This document shows, one piece after another, positions 1-9,122 of a DNA stretch of 13,071 nt; positions within the stretch are counted from its first letter, which is position 1, and each line of letters opens with the position of its first letter. Under the pieces are notes generated by a model. It was not told the origin of the DNA, did no database searches, and saw nothing but the letters and a program-made list of their open reading frames with translations. The translations under genes and the position numbers were made by a program. Source of the DNA: Gemmatimonadota bacterium (GTDB lineage Bacteria > Gemmatimonadota > Gemmatimonadetes > Longimicrobiales > Longimicrobiaceae); contig JAHWJV010000049.1 in assembly GCA_019348265.1 (NCBI GenBank), forward strand, positions 1 to 13,071. Direction: 5' to 3'.

Positions 1-770
1 TACGCGACGGGCGTGAGCGCGCCGGTACGGCCGACCTGCACGACGATGTCCCGCACGACGGTCGCGGCGCGTTCGGCCGGGAACTTGTAGGCGATCGCCC
101 ACTTCGGAAACTTCGACGTCGCGCCGAGGATGTCCTGCTGGCGGTACGCGTCGACCTTCACGACCGCGCCGTCGATTTCGTACGGATACTCGGCGCGCCC
201 ACGGTCGATGGCGGCGATCGCGTCGAGACGGGCGTAAGTGCCCCGCAGCAGGGCCCGCGCCGGGCCGCGAAGCCTCGACGAGGACATCGGGAGGGTTGCA
301 CTCAGCAGAACGAGGCGCGTTCCCCGCTCGACAGCTTCGGCGACCAGATTCGGCCACACGTCGTACTTGGAGAAGGCGATCACGTCCGGCCGCAGCAGGT
401 CGAGCGCGCGCCGAACCTCCGACGTGGTGTCCAGCGGGAGGTAGTCGGCGAAATCCGCGGGCAACCGCCGGGCGAGTCCCTCCGCCGACGGCGAGAAGAA
501 GGTGTAGACCACCTGCGCATCCGGCCGCCGCTCGCGGAAGGCCGCCATGACCGCCGCCGCCTGCAGCCCCTCCCCGACGCTCGGCGCGTGGAACCAGACG
601 AGCGGACGCGCTGGATCCCGCTCCGTCTCCGCCCATCCGCGCATCCGCTCGAGGACGCCCCTCCGGCCCCGCACTCCGCGTGCGAGCTTGCCGTCGCCCC
701 TCGCCAGCAGCGGGAGCATTCCGCCGACCGCGCGGACGGCGAGAGAGTACAGTCGGCGGCGGGTCTCCAT
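1..770 (-). CDS. Chimeric partial ORF: WaaA/KdtA N-terminal half fused in frame to mid-LigA
   Basis: Reading leftward from ATG at 770 the frame is open to the window edge (256 complete codons, no stop). Residues 1 to ~189 look like the N-terminal domain of 3-deoxy-D-manno-octulosonic acid (Kdo) transferase, which adds Kdo to lipid A at the inner membrane. Visible are WFHAPSVGEGLQ (59-70), FFSPSAEGLARR (91-102), SKYDVWPNLV (134-143) and LLSATL (155-160). From ~190 the protein is instead NAD-dependent DNA ligase: YPYEIDGAVVKVD (195-207), TSKFPKWAIAYKFPAER (218-234), and the start of the OB fold, VQVGRTGALTPVA (244-256). Neither protein is complete: the KdtA catalytic C-terminal domain and the LigA N-terminal half with its adenylation lysine are absent. 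No good ribosome-binding site precedes 770. Each half is recognised confidently. Whether the join (near 190-210) is real or an assembly artefact cannot be decided here. Confidence 0.8.
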   Translation of the reverse strand, partial: METRRRLYSLAVRAVGGMLPLLARGDGKLARGVRGRRGVLERMRGWAETERDPARPLVWFHAPSVGEGLQAAAVMAAFRERRPDAQVVYTFFSPSAEGLARRLPADFADYLPLDTTSEVRRALDLLRPDVIAFSKYDVWPNLVAEAVERGTRLVLLSATLPMSSSRLRGPARALLRGTYARLDAIAAIDRGRAEYPYEIDGAVVKVDAYRQQDILGATSKFPKWAIAYKFPAERAATVVRDIVVQVGRTGALTPVA

Positions 771-806
771 GAGCCGAACTTATTGCTGCGCGCGCTAGCG
801 CGACAG

Positions 807-823
807 CGGCCGCGCCGCGGCCG
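807..823. repeat. Perfect GC palindrome in the divergent kdtA/uvrA spacer
   Basis: CGGCCGCG and CGCGGCCG are separated by one base. A second, shorter palindrome (CGCGCTAGCGCG) lies at 789-800. Both sit just upstream of the putative uvrA promoter and in the leader of the minus-strand gene. They could be an operator or simply GC-rich chance; no known operator consensus is recognised. Confidence 0.3.
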
Positions 824-830
824 ACGCGCC

Positions 831-859
831 TTTCAGATCGGCAGTCTGTTCGGTATACT
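831..859 (+). promoter_or_regulatory. Putative sigma70-type promoter for uvrA
   Basis: A strong -10 hexamer, TATACT, lies at 854-859. The hexamer 17 bp upstream (TTTCAG, 831-836) is a poor -35. Transcription would begin near 866, leaving a leader of about 100 nt before the uvrA ATG. No LexA-type SOS box (CTGT-N8-ACAG or GAAC-N4-GTTC) was seen around it, so SOS control is not supported by the sequence. Confidence 0.45.
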
Positions 860-929
860 TTCGGACGGCGTGACCGTGCCGCCAGGGAATGAATCTGAAA
901 TGCAGGCACCGCCGCGCCGCGTCCCGACG

Positions 930-957
930 GATAGCTGATAGCCGATAGCTGATAGCT
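930..957 (+). repeat. Heptamer tandem repeat, 4 units of GATAGCY, directly before uvrA
   Basis: Four head-to-tail 7-mers are present: GATAGCT, GATAGCC, GATAGCT, GATAGCT. The array ends 7 bases before the uvrA start codon, where a Shine-Dalgarno sequence would normally be, and no purine-rich ribosome-binding site is visible in or after it. The same unit recurs as two copies at 4769-4782 and as a single degenerate copy near 9049. Confidence 0.85.
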
Positions 958-964
958 CGCGTCA

Positions 965-3805
965 ATGAAAGAAAAGATCGTCGTCCGTGGGGCGCGGCAG
1001 CACAACCTGAAGAACTTCGACCTGGAGATACCACGCCGCGCTTTCGTGGTGATCACGGGCCCGTCCGGATCGGGTAAGTCGTCACTCGCCTTCGACACGA
1101 TCTACGCGGAAGGGCAGCGGCGATACGTGGAGTCGCTTTCCACCTACGCGAAGCAGTTCCTGGAGCGGATGGAGAAGCCGGACGTGGACTGGGTAGAGGG
1201 GATCTCTCCGGCGGTCGCGATCGAGCAGCGCAACCCCACCAAGACGAGCCGGTCCACGGTTGGCACGGCGACGGAGGTGTACGACTATCTGCGGCTGCTC
1301 TGGGCGCGAGTAGGGCGGACGTACTGCCCGGGAACGGAAGGAGACCCCTGCGGCCGGGTGGTGCGTCCCGACACGGTGCAGAGCGCGACGGACGCCGTGC
1401 TCGCTCTGCCGGAGGACACCGCCGTCATGGTCTGTTTCCCGCTCCCGTTCTCCGCGAGGGTGACGCACGCACTGGTCGTCGAGAACCTGCGGGCGCTCGG
1501 CTTCCTGCGGGTACTCTTGGAGGGCCGCCCCGTGCACCTGGACGACCTGCATGAGGGGATCGACATCACCCGGACCGGCGAGCTGCTGGTGGTGCTCGAC
1601 CGGCTGCGAGTGGACCGCGAAGAGACCGGACGTCTGGCGGACTCACTCCAGCTCGCCTTCTCCGAGGGAGACGGGGAGGCGGTGGTGGTGCCGGTCGGGT
1701 CGCCGACGCTTCGCTTCACCGAGCGCTTCCGGTGCCCCGTGCACCCCGAGATCGTCTTCGCGACGCCGAGCCCGCAGCTCTTCTCCTTCAACAACCCGTA
1801 CGGCTCCTGCCAGGAGTGCACCGGCTTCGGCGCGGTTCTGCGCTACGATCCCACGCTGATCGTGCCGAACCCTGCGCGGTCGCTCGCCGAGGGAGCCGTC
1901 GATCCGTGGAGCAAGCCGCGCTACGACGCGAAGCGGGCGAAGCTCGCCGACTTCGCCCGGCGGGAGGGCGTGTCGATGGACGCTCCGTGGACGCAGCTGC
2001 CAGAGGAATTCCGCACGTCCGTGATCGACGGCAGGCGCGGATTCCAGGGAGTGATCACCTTTCTGGAGGACCTGGAAGAGAAGCGCTACAAGCAGTACAT
2101 CCGCGTATTCCTTCGGCAGTATCAGAGCGCGCTGCCGTGCCCGACGTGCGGCGGCGCGAAGCTGCGCCCCGAGGCGCTACGGATCCGCGTGAGCGGACGC
2201 GACATCGGCCAGATCTCGACTCTGCCACTGACGGAGCTACGCGACTGGGTGGAGGCGCTCGCGGCGGGGACGGGGCTCACCGAAACCGAGGGTGAGATCG
2301 CCGCGTCGATCTTCCGGGAGCTGGTGGCGCGGCTCGGCTTCCTCACCGACGTCGGCCTCGGCTACCTGACGCTCGAGCGGCAGATGCGCACCCTGTCTGG
2401 CGGGGAGGCGCAGCGCATCTCCCTCGCCAACGCCCTCGGCAGCAGGCTCGTCGACACGCTGTACGTGCTGGACGAGCCCACGATCGGTCTGCACCCGGCC
2501 GACAACGACCGACTACTCGGCCTGCTGCTCAAGCTGCGCGACGCCGGAAACACCGTGCTGGTGGTAGAGCACGACCCGGAAGCGATGCGAGTCGCCGATT
2601 ACCTGGTGGAGATGGGCCCGGGGAGCGGGGAGCGTGGCGGTGCGGTGGTCTTCACCGGGACGCTCGAGGAGATGACCAGCGCGGCTACGCTCACCGGCCG
2701 CTACCTGTCCGGCGCCGAGCAGATCGCGATCCCGGAACGGCGCCGGGCGGTGGACGGGCCGCGGCTCAGCATCGAGGGCGCGCGCGAGCACAATCTGCAG
2801 GGGGTGGATGTGGATATCCCCCTCCGGGCGCTGACCGTGGTCACCGGCGTCTCCGGCTCCGGGAAGTCCACGCTCGTGCACGACGTGCTCTACCGCTCGC
2901 TCGAGCAGGAGCTCTGCGGCGGCGAGACCACTGCGAAGCGACACCTCGGCGAGTGCGTGGGAGAGGTGGAGCGGATCACGGGTGCCAGCCGCTTGAAGGA
3001 GATCGTGCTGGTGGACCAGTCGCCGATCGGGCGGTCCCCGCGGTCCAACCCCGTCACCTACATCAAGGCGTACGACGAGGTGCGGCGCATCTTCGCCGCG
3101 CTCCCGGAGTCGAAGGGCGCCGGCCTCTCCGCGGGGTCTTACTCGTTCAACGTGGAGGGCGGGCGCTGTGAGTCGTGCAAGGGAGAGGGGCAGGTCCAGG
3201 TGGAGATGGTCTTCATGGCCGACGTCTTCGTGCCATGCGAGATGTGCGGCGGCAAGCGGTTCAAGCCGGACGTGCTCCAGGTGCGGTACCGCGGTAAGAA
3301 CATCGCCGACGTCCTCGAGTTGACCGTGGACGAGGCCATCCGCTTCTTCCTGCAAGAGGACAAGCTAGGGCAGACCCTCTGGCACCTGCAGCAGGTGGGG
3401 CTCGGCTACCTGCGGCTTGGCCAGCCCGCGCCGACGCTGTCGGGTGGAGAGGCCCAGCGGATCAAGATCGCGCGCGAGCTCGCACTGGGAGCTCGGCGCA
3501 GCGGCAGCAAGATGTACATCCTCGACGAGCCCACCACCGGCCTGCACCTCGACGACATCCGCAAGCTCCTGCTCGTCCTCGGCGACCTCGTAGACGTGGG
3601 ACACACCGTGCTCCTGATCGAGCACAACCTCGACGTGATCAAGACTGCGGACTGGGTTGTCGATCTCGGCCCCGGAGCCGGCCCGGAGGGCGGCCGCGTC
3701 GTCGCGGTAGGCACGCCGGAGGAGGTCGCGGAGGTGCCGGAGAGCGTCACCGGACGCTACCTCGCCAGGATCCTGGAGGACGCGGCCGCGACGTCCCGCG
3801 CCTGA
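965..3805 (+). CDS. uvrA: UvrABC excinuclease subunit A
   Basis: DNA-damage recognition ATPase of nucleotide excision repair. As a dimer it scans DNA with UvrB and loads UvrB at lesions. At 946 aa it has normal family length. It shows two ABC ATPase modules: Walker A GPSGSGKSS (32-40) with signature LSGGEAQRI (477-485), and Walker A GVSGSGKST (628-636) with signature LSGGEAQRI (825-833). Each signature is followed by an LDEPT Walker B. The region between about 120 and 250 is the UvrB-binding part. Zinc module 1 is C257-x2-H260 with C282/C285, so one usual Cys is a His. Zinc module 2 is C735/C738/C758/C761 and keeps four Cys. The start matches the family N-terminus (MKEKIVVRGARQHNLKN). It stands alone on its strand side, 80 bp before the next gene; a weak GC hairpin at 3831-3850 lies in that gap without a T-tract. 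Confidence 0.98.
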   Translation: MKEKIVVRGARQHNLKNFDLEIPRRAFVVITGPSGSGKSSLAFDTIYAEGQRRYVESLSTYAKQFLERMEKPDVDWVEGISPAVAIEQRNPTKTSRSTVGTATEVYDYLRLLWARVGRTYCPGTEGDPCGRVVRPDTVQSATDAVLALPEDTAVMVCFPLPFSARVTHALVVENLRALGFLRVLLEGRPVHLDDLHEGIDITRTGELLVVLDRLRVDREETGRLADSLQLAFSEGDGEAVVVPVGSPTLRFTERFRCPVHPEIVFATPSPQLFSFNNPYGSCQECTGFGAVLRYDPTLIVPNPARSLAEGAVDPWSKPRYDAKRAKLADFARREGVSMDAPWTQLPEEFRTSVIDGRRGFQGVITFLEDLEEKRYKQYIRVFLRQYQSALPCPTCGGAKLRPEALRIRVSGRDIGQISTLPLTELRDWVEALAAGTGLTETEGEIAASIFRELVARLGFLTDVGLGYLTLERQMRTLSGGEAQRISLANALGSRLVDTLYVLDEPTIGLHPADNDRLLGLLLKLRDAGNTVLVVEHDPEAMRVADYLVEMGPGSGERGGAVVFTGTLEEMTSAATLTGRYLSGAEQIAIPERRRAVDGPRLSIEGAREHNLQGVDVDIPLRALTVVTGVSGSGKSTLVHDVLYRSLEQELCGGETTAKRHLGECVGEVERITGASRLKEIVLVDQSPIGRSPRSNPVTYIKAYDEVRRIFAALPESKGAGLSAGSYSFNVEGGRCESCKGEGQVQVEMVFMADVFVPCEMCGGKRFKPDVLQVRYRGKNIADVLELTVDEAIRFFLQEDKLGQTLWHLQQVGLGYLRLGQPAPTLSGGEAQRIKIARELALGARRSGSKMYILDEPTTGLHLDDIRKLLLVLGDLVDVGHTVLLIEHNLDVIKTADWVVDLGPGAGPEGGRVVAVGTPEEVAEVPESVTGRYLARILEDAAATSRA

Positions 3806-3885
3806 GGCTCGGGGGCACGCAACGCACCGCCGCCCCGGCACCGAGGGGCGCGAATCCAGTTCAACCACAAACTGCCTGGTGGGAA

Positions 3886-4713
3886 ATGCGCGACCGATCG
3901 GCCGTACGACGCCTTGTTGCGGGCTTCTTCGGAGCGGCGCTCCTGACATTGCTCCTGCTCGGGTGTTCGGTGCACGGACTGCGCCCCAGCCCACGTGGCG
4001 GCGCCCTTCTCCGCGTGATGACGTACAACATCCACCACGGCGCCGGAGTCGATGAACGGGTGGACCTCGAGCGCATCGCGGCGGTGATCCGCCGCGAGAA
4101 CCCGGACATCGTGCTCCTCCAGGAGGTGGATCGCGGGGTGGAGCGCTCCGGGAAGCGCGACCTGCTGCGCGAGCTCGCGACGCTGACCGGACTGGAGCAC
4201 GCCGCCTTCGGGAAGAACATCGATCACCAGGGTGGGGATTACGGCAACGGTCTGCTTTCGCGCTATCCCATCCGCCGGGAGGTCAACACCTGGATGGAGC
4301 GCACCACGCCCGGCGAGAGACGCGGGGTCCTGCAGGCGATCGTCGACGTAAGAGGCCGGGAGATCGCGGTGCTCGGTACGCACCTGGATGCGAGCAATGG
4401 CGCAGAGCGAGGGTCGAGCGCGCGGCAGATCGAGCAAAAGCTCCTTCCCTCCTACTCGAAGTACCCGCTCATTCTCGGAGGCGATCTGAACGAGGCCCCC
4501 GACGGAGCCGTGTACCGCCGATTGTCTGCGCTTCTGGCAGACTCGTGGAGCGCCGGCGAGGGACCCGGCCACACGATCCCGGTCGATGCTCCCAACCGGC
4601 GGATCGACTACATCTTCCACGACCGCCGCTTCGCCGCCGTCGCTGCTCGCGTGCTACGGACTGACGCCTCGGATCACCTCCCGCTCGTCGCCGATCTGCG
4701 CCTGGTGGACTGA
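3886..4713 (+). CDS. Endonuclease/exonuclease/phosphatase-family lipoprotein
   Basis: 275 aa. A basic N-terminus and hydrophobic stretch end in the lipobox LLLLGC with Cys27, so the mature protein is probably a lipid-anchored envelope protein. Residues ~42-272 are the DNase I-like metal-dependent phosphodiesterase fold. MTYNIHHG (45-52) carries the metal-site Asn48, LLQEVD (77-82) the metal-binding Glu80, and GTHLD (164-168) the His166. LGGDLNEAP (197-205) has Asp200/Asn202, RIDYIF (239-244) has Asp241, and SDHLPL (262-267) has the catalytic Asp-His pair. All key residues are present, so it should be active. The family covers nucleases, sphingomyelinases, inositol-phosphate and other phosphodiester hydrolases, and the substrate cannot be read from sequence. 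The extracytoplasmic location argues against a DNA-repair role despite the neighbouring uvrA. Confidence 0.9.
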   Translation: MRDRSAVRRLVAGFFGAALLTLLLLGCSVHGLRPSPRGGALLRVMTYNIHHGAGVDERVDLERIAAVIRRENPDIVLLQEVDRGVERSGKRDLLRELATLTGLEHAAFGKNIDHQGGDYGNGLLSRYPIRREVNTWMERTTPGERRGVLQAIVDVRGREIAVLGTHLDASNGAERGSSARQIEQKLLPSYSKYPLILGGDLNEAPDGAVYRRLSALLADSWSAGEGPGHTIPVDAPNRRIDYIFHDRRFAAVAARVLRTDASDHLPLVADLRLVD

Positions 4714-4735
4714 GTCGCCGCACCTGCCTAAAGCG

Positions 4736-4768
4736 AGTCCCCCGCTCCAGGTTCTGGAGCGGGGGACT
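4736..4768. terminator. Bidirectional hairpin terminator between convergent genes
   Basis: AGTCCCCCGCTCCAG (4736-4750) is perfectly complementary to CTGGAGCGGGGGACT (4754-4768) across a 3-nt loop. It lies 22 bp after the lipoprotein stop and 20 bp after the end of the minus-strand gene, where a terminator serving both is expected. There is no T-tract on either side, so it may act as a stabilising 3' hairpin or together with Rho. Confidence 0.75.
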
Positions 4769-4782
4769 GATAGCCGATAGCC
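4769..4782 (+). repeat. Two perfect GATAGCC heptamers
   Basis: GATAGCC occurs twice in tandem, abutting the terminator hairpin. The unit is the same as in the array before uvrA. Confidence 0.7.
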
Positions 4783-4788
4783 CTCGGG

Positions 4789-5325
4789 CTACAGCGAGTC
4801 GTGGCGTCGCCCGGCCTGATCGTGCCAGCGGTTGTGCTCGGCGCTCTTCTGCGCGCGAAGCTCGAGCTGCCGGCGGATGTCCAGCCCACGCTCGGCCGAT
4901 AGCTGACGGTACCGGTCGTCCAGGTAGCGGTGGAACTCGGCATGGTTCTGCTCGTAGGAGCCGCCCCGCCCGTCGTACCCGGATCGATTGCGCGAGCTCT
5001 GATAACCGCAGTTCTCGACCGTGTTGTGAGGGTTGCCCTTGCCCTGGCACCAGCCGCGCTTGACGTTGGCCCGCTGCCGATCCGTACGGACGTAGTAGCC
5101 GTCGTCGTACGTGCCGTTCCGGTCATCGTAGCGATCGTCGTCGCTATCGCGACGCTGGAGGGCCGGGCGCTCCTCCTGGTTCCCCCTGCGCACCTCACCG
5201 CTCTTGGCTTTCCCGTTGCCATTCCCCTTATCGTTGCCGCGGCCCTGCGCATCGACGGGCGACGCCGCCACGGTGACGGCGAGCGCGAGCATCAGCGGGA
5301 GCGGCGAGACTAGTCGCTTGAACAT
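4789..5325 (-). CDS. Small secreted Gly/Asn/Asp-rich protein with a conserved-looking Cys pair, function unknown
   Basis: 178 aa, not recognised. The start at 5325 is chosen because GAGGAG lies 6 nt upstream and a signal peptide follows: MFKRL, a hydrophobic core, and a likely cleavage after VDAQ (~27). The open frame runs further upstream, but that stretch looks non-coding. The mature N-terminus is low complexity, with Gly/Asn/Lys-rich repeats at 28-42 and Asp/Arg-rich sequence at 59-76. A compact motif with two cysteines (C93 in GWCQGKGNPHN, C106 in ENCGY) follows and could form a disulfide. The C-terminal ~50 residues are charged and probably helical (YLDDRYRQLSAERGLDIRRQ). It is likely a periplasmic or surface protein. 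It converges on the lipoprotein gene and diverges from gyrA; nothing in the context gives a function. Confidence 0.8.
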   Translation of the reverse strand: MFKRLVSPLPLMLALAVTVAASPVDAQGRGNDKGNGNGKAKSGEVRRGNQEERPALQRRDSDDDRYDDRNGTYDDGYYVRTDRQRANVKRGWCQGKGNPHNTVENCGYQSSRNRSGYDGRGGSYEQNHAEFHRYLDDRYRQLSAERGLDIRRQLELRAQKSAEHNRWHDQAGRRHDSL

Positions 5326-5372
5326 CAGATTCTCCTCGAACATAGTGGATCGAATTCTCGCATCTCCATATG

Positions 5373-5387
5373 GCAAGCCAGGGGCCA
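5373..5387 (-). promoter_or_regulatory. Possible sigma54-like element upstream of the secreted-protein gene
   Basis: Read on the minus strand, TGGCCCCTGGCTTGC matches the -24/-12 pattern TGGCAC-N5-TTGC with one mismatch and the required GG-N10-GC spacing. Transcription would start ~36 nt before the ATG at 5325. The match overlaps a period-7 repeat (5375-5395), so it may be coincidental. Confidence 0.2.
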
Positions 5388-5395
5388 GGTGCCAG
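5375..5395 (+). repeat. Three degenerate heptamers of the form NNGCCAG
   Basis: AAGCCAG, GGGCCAG and GTGCCAG follow one another exactly. The period equals that of the GATAGCY arrays, but the unit sequence is different. Confidence 0.6.
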
Positions 5396-5687
5396 TTAAG
5401 GCAGATAGTTAGCAACGGTGCGGGTATTTGGTTTTCACGCGTTTGTTGCGCGTGCCCGCCCTGTCCACTCGAGCGGACGGCAACGGGTGATCCGGTGGAC
5501 GGCCGCCGGCGCTCGGGACCCTCCGCACCGCTCCGCTGAACGTATACGCCAGGAACAGCCCTCGCGCGTACGCACGTCCGCGCCCACGCACCGGCGCGCA
5601 CGGCACACTTCGCGGCACCCGGGGTACACAGGCAGGCTGTCGGCGCGGTGCTGATCCTTCCCGATCTCCGCTTCAAACGGACCTTTG

Positions 5688-8399
<2,712 letters not shown>

Positions 8400-8432
8400 G
8401 AGCCCAGGTATTTTTCCCCTGGCTCTTATTTT
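8400..8432 (+). terminator. Intrinsic terminator after gyrA
   Basis: GAGCCCAGG (8400-8408) pairs with CCTGGCTC (8418-8425), with one bulged C and a T-rich loop. TTATTTT follows at 8426-8432. It starts right after the gyrA stop codon, so the response regulator downstream probably has its own promoter. Confidence 0.7.
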
Positions 8433-8522
8433 GCGGCATTTTTCGTGACCCTCGCGGCGCGCTCCCTGCGCCGCCCTGCCGGCGAACCGCCGACGGTCGC
8501 TCACCTACTGCTCCGAGCAATC

Positions 8523-8960
8523 GTGACGAGCAACGACAGGCCAGTTACGATCTTCATCGCGGAGGACAACCCGGTTCTCCTGCAGGGGCTCGACCGAGCG
8601 CTCAGCGCGCACGGGTATGCGGTGGAGACGGCGGCGAACGGGACGGCGATCATGGAGCGGCTGTCGAGCGCGGCAACCCGGCCGGACCTGCTCCTGCTCG
8701 ACGTGATGATGCCCGGGATGTCCGGGCTGGAGGTCGTGGAGGCGGTGCAAAGGGACCCGAAGCTGAGCGACGTTCCGGTGATGCTGATCACTGCTGCGAC
8801 CGGTGAGCAGGCCTCGGCTCCGCTGGCGGACGGCGGGCAGGTGGAGGTTCTGGTGAAACCGTTCCGCCTCTACGACCTGCTGAGCCGAATCGAGGCGAAC
8901 GTCTCTCGCGGCCGCGACGGCGCCAGCCTCTCGGCCTCGACCCCGCGGAGCATGGCGTAG
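8523..8960 (+). CDS. Single-domain response regulator (receiver only)
   Basis: 145 aa, CheY-like. Acidic pocket Glu14/Asp15 (IAEDNP), phospho-acceptor Asp60 (LLLLDVMMPGMSG), Thr90 (MLITAAT) and Lys112 (VLVKPF) are all present, so it should accept phosphate from a histidine kinase. The position three residues before the Lys, usually Tyr/Phe in CheY, is Val109, so the usual aromatic switch is absent. Only a Ser/Ala-rich tail follows the receiver, with no output domain. The start is taken as GTG at 8523 because the family fold begins a few residues later. An earlier in-frame GTG at 8445 would add 26 residues unlike a receiver and lies just behind the gyrA terminator. No kinase gene is adjacent, so the partner and output are unknown. 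Confidence 0.85.
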   Translation: MTSNDRPVTIFIAEDNPVLLQGLDRALSAHGYAVETAANGTAIMERLSSAATRPDLLLLDVMMPGMSGLEVVEAVQRDPKLSDVPVMLITAATGEQASAPLADGGQVEVLVKPFRLYDLLSRIEANVSRGRDGASLSASTPRSMA

Positions 8961-8982
8961 CCGTCTAGAGCCGAATCGAAGC

Positions 8983-9020
8983 ACGAGCTGGCCGGCCCCG
9001 CAGGGCCGGCTCGCTCGTTT
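8983..9020 (+). terminator. Intrinsic terminator after the response regulator
   Basis: GCCGGCCC (8991-8998) and GGGCCGGC (9003-9010) form a perfect stem around a CGCA loop. An outer 6-bp stem, ACGAGC (8983-8988) with GCTCGT (9013-9018), extends it past a 2-base mismatch. The stem ends in TTT (9018-9020). Confidence 0.8.
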
Positions 9021-9025
9021 ATAGA

Positions 9026-9060
9026 GACTGAGGACTGAAGCCGAAGACCGATAGCCGCTA
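9026..9060 (+). repeat. Degenerate period-7 array
   Basis: GACTGAG, GACTGAA, GCCGAAG, ACCGATA and GCCGCTA follow one another in 7-base register. The array contains CGATAGC (9049-9055), which links it to the GATAGCY arrays. It lies between the terminator and the next gene's ribosome-binding site. Confidence 0.5.
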
Positions 9061-9122
9061 GGCGTTACCCACACCCGGTGCGAAACCTGCGGAATAGCGC
9101 GTACCACATAACGGGAGGATGG

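Larger units (their letters stand above)
5326..5687. other. 362-bp divergent intergenic region (secreted-protein gene / gyrA)
   Basis: No supported gene lies here. The region contains the NNGCCAG array and sigma54-like site near the left end. It also has an imperfect 16-bp palindrome at 5463-5478 (GTCC-A-CTCGAG-C-GGAC, one mismatched pair) and a -10-like TATACG at 5543-5548 without a matching -35. The gyrA promoter must be here, but I cannot place it. GC-rich short reading frames in the region show no signal peptide, domain or ribosome-binding site. Confidence 0.6.

Noticed and set aside
930..957. CRISPR-like array
   Set aside because: Units are 7 bases with no spacers; there are no 25-40 bp repeats and no cas genes.
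831..964. SOS/LexA box before uvrA
   Set aside because: No CTGT-N8-ACAG or GAAC-N4-GTTC element was found.
2513..3355. Open frame on the minus strand opposite uvrA
   Set aside because: Antisense shadow of a fully conserved gene, with composition typical of reversed GC-rich codons.
3831..3850. Terminator after uvrA
   Set aside because: CGCCCC/GGGGCG forms only a 6-bp stem with an 8-nt loop and no T-tract; too weak to call.
4895..4908. Heptamer-like GATAGCT inside the secreted-protein gene
   Set aside because: A single copy within a well-formed coding stretch (residues around RQLSAERG); probably chance.
5326..5676. N-terminal extension of the secreted-protein gene
   Set aside because: The frame stays open to 5676, but the signal peptide and a GAGGAG ribosome-binding site mark the start at 5325, and the extension is Arg/Ala-rich without features.
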